Assembly: GCA_016200025.1 (NCBI GenBank)
Contig: JACQFO010000012.1
Span: 1 to 7,762 of the forward strand
From: Nitrososphaerota archaeon
GTDB taxonomy: Archaea > Thermoproteota > Nitrososphaeria > Nitrososphaerales > Gagatemarchaeaceae
Reading direction: 5' to 3'
DNA length: 7,762 nt
In this document: positions 5,003 through 7,762 of the stretch, one piece after another
Layout of the letters: every line of letters begins with the position of its first letter
Position numbering within the stretch: the stretch's first letter is position 1
Program-made: the position numbers and the translations under genes
Notes under the pieces: generated by a model
Seen by the model: the letters and a program-made list of their open reading frames with translations, nothing else
Databases searched by the model: none
What the model was told of the DNA's origin: nothing

Positions 5003-5935
5003 TCACTTTCTGACTCCCACGCCTCCTACAAGACGAAGCCATCCTCCCCGCACGAGCCTTTCAACCAGGGACTCCGCCGCCACGCCAGCCCCGCTGACTA
5101 CGAGGAAGAGATTGGGCGCAAGAGTCTCATCCAACGGCAGCAGAGGATAGTAGACCAGGCCGTACAGCAGAGCCAAGGCGATCGAGGCGGCCCACTTGGA
5201 AAGTGCGCGGCCTGCGGGCCTTCTCGTAAGGACGTAGTCGACGGCCAGAACTGGTAGAATCCCAAGCGGCAGCCCGTCACTCAAACCTACAAAGAACAGA
5301 TAGTTCACTCCAAGAAACCATCCGTAGGCCAAGCTCGCGTAACCGAACCCGCCCGTGAACAAAGACGAGTATCTGAGGAAGAGCGATGAGGAGAACGATG
5401 CGATTGCAACGGCGAGGAAATACGAAGCTGAGTTCCCGTAGGCCCCTCCGAGGTAGAAGAACGACCCCGCAAGTATCAGCCACATCGAGCCTGCCAACAA
5501 GGAGACACATGCCTTCTCCAAGGCGCCTGAGGGGCGCGTAGTTGCAGGTCGTAACAGTGCCGCGGCCCCGCAGACCATGAGCCCAACTGCAAGTATGACG
5601 TGAGGAGGTTCGACCGGGAAGGGCTCCGGGAGCGGGTTCCCGAACAGCAGGACCCTGTGCCACACCTCGTTGAAGGCCGCGGCGGCGAGGACCAGCAACA
5701 GCCCGAAGCGTGCCGCCCTGGCTGAGGCCTCCCGGGATCCGCGCTCCCAGTAGGCGACTGCGAAGAGGAGGCCCACCCCTCCATAGAGAAGAAGGTGGGC
5801 GGGATTGAGAGCGGGGTCGACGCCGACGAACCAATTCCTGTGCGACCAGACGTCGAAGTAGGATGCCGTTGAGATGGCTGCGAAGGCCGAGGCGTTGATT
5901 GCGAGCAGCTTCCGCTGCGAAGGCGTCGCCCTCAG
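5003..5935 (-). CDS. Multi-helix membrane protein with duplicated W-x-H motif
   Basis: I do not recognise a named family. The frame encodes about 310 residues with some seven to nine hydrophobic segments and an Arg-rich C-terminal tail. The frame is open upstream of the first standard start (GTG 5776), and that extra part reads as real membrane protein (LLAINASAFAAIST, then a conserved-looking loop). The best start is CTG at 5935, overlapping the ZIP gene stop in CTGA, which mimics ATGA coupling; no ATG, GTG or TTG exists in this frame before 5776. A loop motif occurs twice: FDVWSH with PAH 15 residues on (about 27-47), and NEVWHR with PPH 17 residues on (about 89-112), each after a hydrophobic segment. 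His and acidic residues at such sites could bind metal, and the ZIP neighbour fits metal handling, but this is inference. If translation really begins at 5776 the protein is 257 residues and lacks the first motif. Confidence 0.7.
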   Translation of the reverse strand: MRATPSQRKLLAINASAFAAISTASYFDVWSHRNWFVGVDPALNPAHLLLYGGVGLLFAVAYWERGSREASARAARFGLLLVLAAAAFNEVWHRVLLFGNPLPEPFPVEPPHVILAVGLMVCGAAALLRPATTRPSGALEKACVSLLAGSMWLILAGSFFYLGGAYGNSASYFLAVAIASFSSSLFLRYSSLFTGGFGYASLAYGWFLGVNYLFFVGLSDGLPLGILPVLAVDYVLTRRPAGRALSKWAASIALALLYGLVYYPLLPLDETLAPNLFLVVSGAGVAAESLVERLVRGGWLRLVGGVGVRK

Positions 5936-6717
5936 GCCCCGCCGAGCACTACGACCAGGTCTGTCAGGAACCCTGCGCTCAGTCCCAGGAAGATACCTGC
6001 CATCATCAATTCGTTGCCGAACTGTTTCCGGCCTGAGCTGAACATGGCCATGGTCACGTAGATGAGGGCGCCCCCCGCTATCGAGAGGAACAGGATGTAG
6101 GCCTCCGCGGAGTAGAACAGGCTCCCCAGAATCGTCCCAAAGAACGTCGGCGCACCGCCGATGAAAAGCACTTTGGCAAGGAACGACGTCTTCGGTTTCG
6201 GAGTCGTCCCCACCAGCGGCGCCGTAATCCCGAACCCTTCAGTCGTGTTGTGGGCGCCGAAACCCACAATCAGCACTATTGCGAGCCCGAAGGCCCCTGA
6301 GGCGTAGGACTGCCCGATGGCGAGGCCCTCGCTTAGGTTGTGGGCTCCGATCCCAAGTGCTATCATCATGGAGAGCTTCGTCGCGGCAGCTCCTCCCGGG
6401 TTCTGCCCCATGTACCTCCTTTCATAGTAGACAAGGCCCAGAAGGCCCAGCGCCAGCCCCCCGAAGAGAAGAACCAAGTCTGCGGCCGCGCTGCCCGCAG
6501 AACCAACCCCCTGAGAGGCCGAAAGGCTCGCTCCCTTGGTCACCTCCCAGGCATGACTGAAGACATCGACGATGAGGAAGATGAGAATCCCGATGGCGAT
6601 GGCGTTCAGGAATCCCCTCACTCTTTCTCTCACTCCGAAGAGCACGATGGGGAGTCCGAGGAAGATCGTGAAGCCCGCAACTGCGCCGAGCAGGAGCAAC
6701 TGGAAGAATTCGACCAA
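5932..6717 (-). CDS. ZIP-family divalent metal transporter
   Basis: This is a polytopic inner-membrane protein of the ZIP (ZRT/IRT-like) family, which moves Zn2+, Fe2+ or similar metals into the cytoplasm. With the start at TTG 6717 it has 261 residues and about eight hydrophobic segments. The metal site is visible in two helices: HNLSEG (His126, Asn127, Glu130) and HNTTEG (His156, Asn157, Glu160), the usual binuclear-site motifs of TM4 and TM5. The long loop between TM3 and TM4 is Gly/Ala-rich (ASQGVGSAGSAAA) rather than His-rich. A TTG at 6747 would add ten residues but lies only two bases below the TATA box and so would not be in the mRNA; MVEFFQLLLLGAVAG also looks like a natural ZIP beginning. 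The next gene overlaps its stop by CTGA, so the two are an operon. The exact metal cannot be told. Confidence 0.9.
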   Translation of the reverse strand: MVEFFQLLLLGAVAGFTIFLGLPIVLFGVRERVRGFLNAIAIGILIFLIVDVFSHAWEVTKGASLSASQGVGSAGSAAADLVLLFGGLALGLLGLVYYERRYMGQNPGGAAATKLSMMIALGIGAHNLSEGLAIGQSYASGAFGLAIVLIVGFGAHNTTEGFGITAPLVGTTPKPKTSFLAKVLFIGGAPTFFGTILGSLFYSAEAYILFLSIAGGALIYVTMAMFSSGRKQFGNELMMAGIFLGLSAGFLTDLVVVLGGA

Positions 6718-6748
6718 GGTCGGGTCTTCCTCGTCGCCTCGGTACAAA

Positions 6749-6758
6749 CATATTATAC
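6749..6758 (-). promoter_or_regulatory. TATA box of the ZIP operon
   Basis: The minus strand reads GTATAATATG, centred near 6754. Transcription would start near 6728, leaving a leader of about ten bases before TTG 6717. This is the only promoter in the window for which the start codon does not coincide with the predicted transcription start. It is divergent from the radical SAM gene promoter 55 bases away. Confidence 0.6.
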
Positions 6759-6802
6759 GTTTGCTCTCATGGAGCCCTTCTTCATCTTCCCCTCACCGCC
6801 TG

Positions 6803-6815
6803 CAAAGCCTTAATG
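6803..6815 (+). promoter_or_regulatory. BRE/TATA-like promoter of the radical SAM gene
   Basis: CAAAGCCTTAATG combines a CAAA element (6803-6806) with a weak TTAAT box centred near 6812, about 29 bases before ATG 6841. It matches the layout of the other leaderless promoters in this window, though the box is poor in A/T. Confidence 0.4.
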
Positions 6816-6840
6816 CCCTCCGGTCGTCTTTCTCTGCACC

Positions 6841-7762
6841 ATGTCGTCACCCCGTGCCGCCCTCACGCAGCCGTCAGGCAGGGAGGCTGAGCTCTTCCGG
6901 AACCTGAAGACGGGAAGGGTCCAGTGCACAGCCTGCGCCAGGAACTGTCAGCTCGCCGAGGGGCAGGTGGGCTTCTGCGGGGTTCGGGGCGTAGTAGGTG
7001 GTAAGCTCTATCTTCTGGTCTACGGCAAAGTCATGGCCGGTCACATCGACCCCATCGAAAAGAAGCCTGTGGTCCACTACAGACCCGGCTCGAAGATCTT
7101 CTCCATAGCGACCAGCGGATGTTCGTGGGCGTGCTCATATTGTCAGAACTCCGACATCAGCCAGCTCCGCAAGATCGAAGGCGTCGACGCCACCCCCGAG
7201 GAAATAGTCTCGAACGCACTGGCCTACAACTGCGAGGGCATCGCCTACACGTACAACCAGCCGACGCTCTTCATGGAGTATGCCCGCGACGTCGGCAAGA
7301 TCGCCCGCTCCAAGGGCCTCTTCAACATCTTCGTCTCCAACGGCTACGATACGCCCGAGACCGTCGGAATGATGGACCAGTTCCTCGACTGCGTCACGGT
7401 CGACTTCAAGGGCAGCGGCGAGACCAACTTCGTCAGGAAGTACATCACGATACCAAACGCCGACCCCATCTTCCAGAGCCTCCTCGAGGTCAAGATCAGG
7501 ACCAAGGTCCACATCGAGATCACCGACCTCATCATCCCCCGCGTCGGGGAGTCACTGGAGGCTGCGGAGAAGCTCTGCAGGTGGGTCTACGACAACCTGG
7601 GCCCCGACACCCCCGTCCACTTCCTACGCTTCCACCCCGACTACAAGATGATGGACTTCCCCTGGACGCCCATCGAGACCCTCGAGAAGCACCACGAGAT
7701 CGGCAAGAAGGCCGGCCTGAACTACGTCTACATCGGCAACGTCCCCGGCCACCCGGCCGAGA
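6841..7762 (+). CDS. amrS: AmrS-like radical SAM protein, 3' end outside the window
   Basis: About 307 residues are visible and the frame is open at the window end. The product belongs to the AmmeMemoRadiSam system radical SAM enzyme group (AmrS, related to pyruvate-formate-lyase activating enzymes). The [4Fe-4S]-SAM motif is C94-x3-C98-x2-C101 in TSGCSWACSYCQNSD. It is preceded by the group's own N-terminal cysteine region, C29-x2-C32-x3-C36 and C46 in GQVGFCGVR. Further family features are AYTYNQPTLFMEYA (about 136-149), VSNGYDTPETV, VDFKGSGE and the C-terminal LRFHPDYKM with YVYIGNVPGH. Typical members are 330-370 residues, so only a short tail is missing. The start ATG fits an upstream promoter at the leaderless distance. 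The usual partners, an AMMECR1 (AmrA) and a Memo (AmrB) protein, are not in the window. The reaction catalysed by this group is not well established. Confidence 0.9.
   Translation, partial: MSSPRAALTQPSGREAELFRNLKTGRVQCTACARNCQLAEGQVGFCGVRGVVGGKLYLLVYGKVMAGHIDPIEKKPVVHYRPGSKIFSIATSGCSWACSYCQNSDISQLRKIEGVDATPEEIVSNALAYNCEGIAYTYNQPTLFMEYARDVGKIARSKGLFNIFVSNGYDTPETVGMMDQFLDCVTVDFKGSGETNFVRKYITIPNADPIFQSLLEVKIRTKVHIEITDLIIPRVGESLEAAEKLCRWVYDNLGPDTPVHFLRFHPDYKMMDFPWTPIETLEKHHEIGKKAGLNYVYIGNVPGHPAE

Noticed and set aside
6718..6747. TTG 6747 as start of the ZIP gene
   Set aside because: It is two bases below the TATA box and would lie upstream of the transcription start. TTG 6717 begins directly at the first helix.
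6340..6813. 157-codon plus-strand frame opposite the ZIP gene
   Set aside because: The opposite strand encodes both ZIP metal motifs. This frame is a low-complexity charged shadow without a promoter.
7135..7512. 125-codon minus-strand frame opposite the radical SAM gene
   Set aside because: It lies inside the conserved AmrS-like coding region and is Asp/Val/Leu-rich in the way reverse frames of such genes usually are.
1..7762. CRISPR array, insertion sequence, tRNA or rRNA genes
   Set aside because: I saw no regular repeat-spacer pattern, transposase motif, terminal inverted repeats or cloverleaf-like sequence. The only repeats are the short regulatory units and the 17-bp duplication.

Overview
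The window looks like part of an archaeal chromosome of fairly high GC. The evidence is the promoter layout: almost every transcription unit has an AT-rich TATA-like box centred about 26-29 bases before an ATG, GTG or TTG, which implies mostly leaderless mRNAs. The gene content also fits: a TrpB2-type tryptophan synthase, an archaeal winged-helix regulator, an AmrS-like radical SAM protein and an archaeal-style ZIP transporter. I cannot assign a lineage; Nitrososphaeria-like or Thermoplasmatota-like archaea are both possible.

Layout. 1-534 (+): C-terminal part of TrpB2. 667-1217 (-): small membrane protein resembling DUF420 whose 5' end is broken by a 17-bp tandem duplication. 1305-2312 (-): secreted or membrane-anchored protein of unknown function. 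2313-2457: divergent control region with a perfectly symmetric set of four ATTTGG half-sites. 2458-3911 (+): two-gene operon of a DAO-family FAD oxidoreductase and a Rieske [2Fe-2S] protein, overlapping by ATGA. 3961-4682 (+): winged-helix regulator followed by a three-helix membrane protein with its own promoter. 4788-4967 (+): DUF1059-like small protein interrupted by an in-frame TAG. 5003-6717 (-): ZIP metal transporter followed by an unknown multi-helix membrane protein that seems to start at CTG inside a CTGA overlap. 6841-7762 (+): AmrS-like radical SAM protein, cut by the window end.

The most notable signal is regulatory. A GATTTGGGC-type element recurs in 11-bp phased copies upstream of four promoters: the divergent unknown-protein/FAD-oxidoreductase pair, the small membrane protein, and the DUF1059 gene. 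This suggests a local regulon, perhaps under the winged-helix regulator encoded among these genes. That link is inference. I see no CRISPR array, IS element, tRNA or rRNA.
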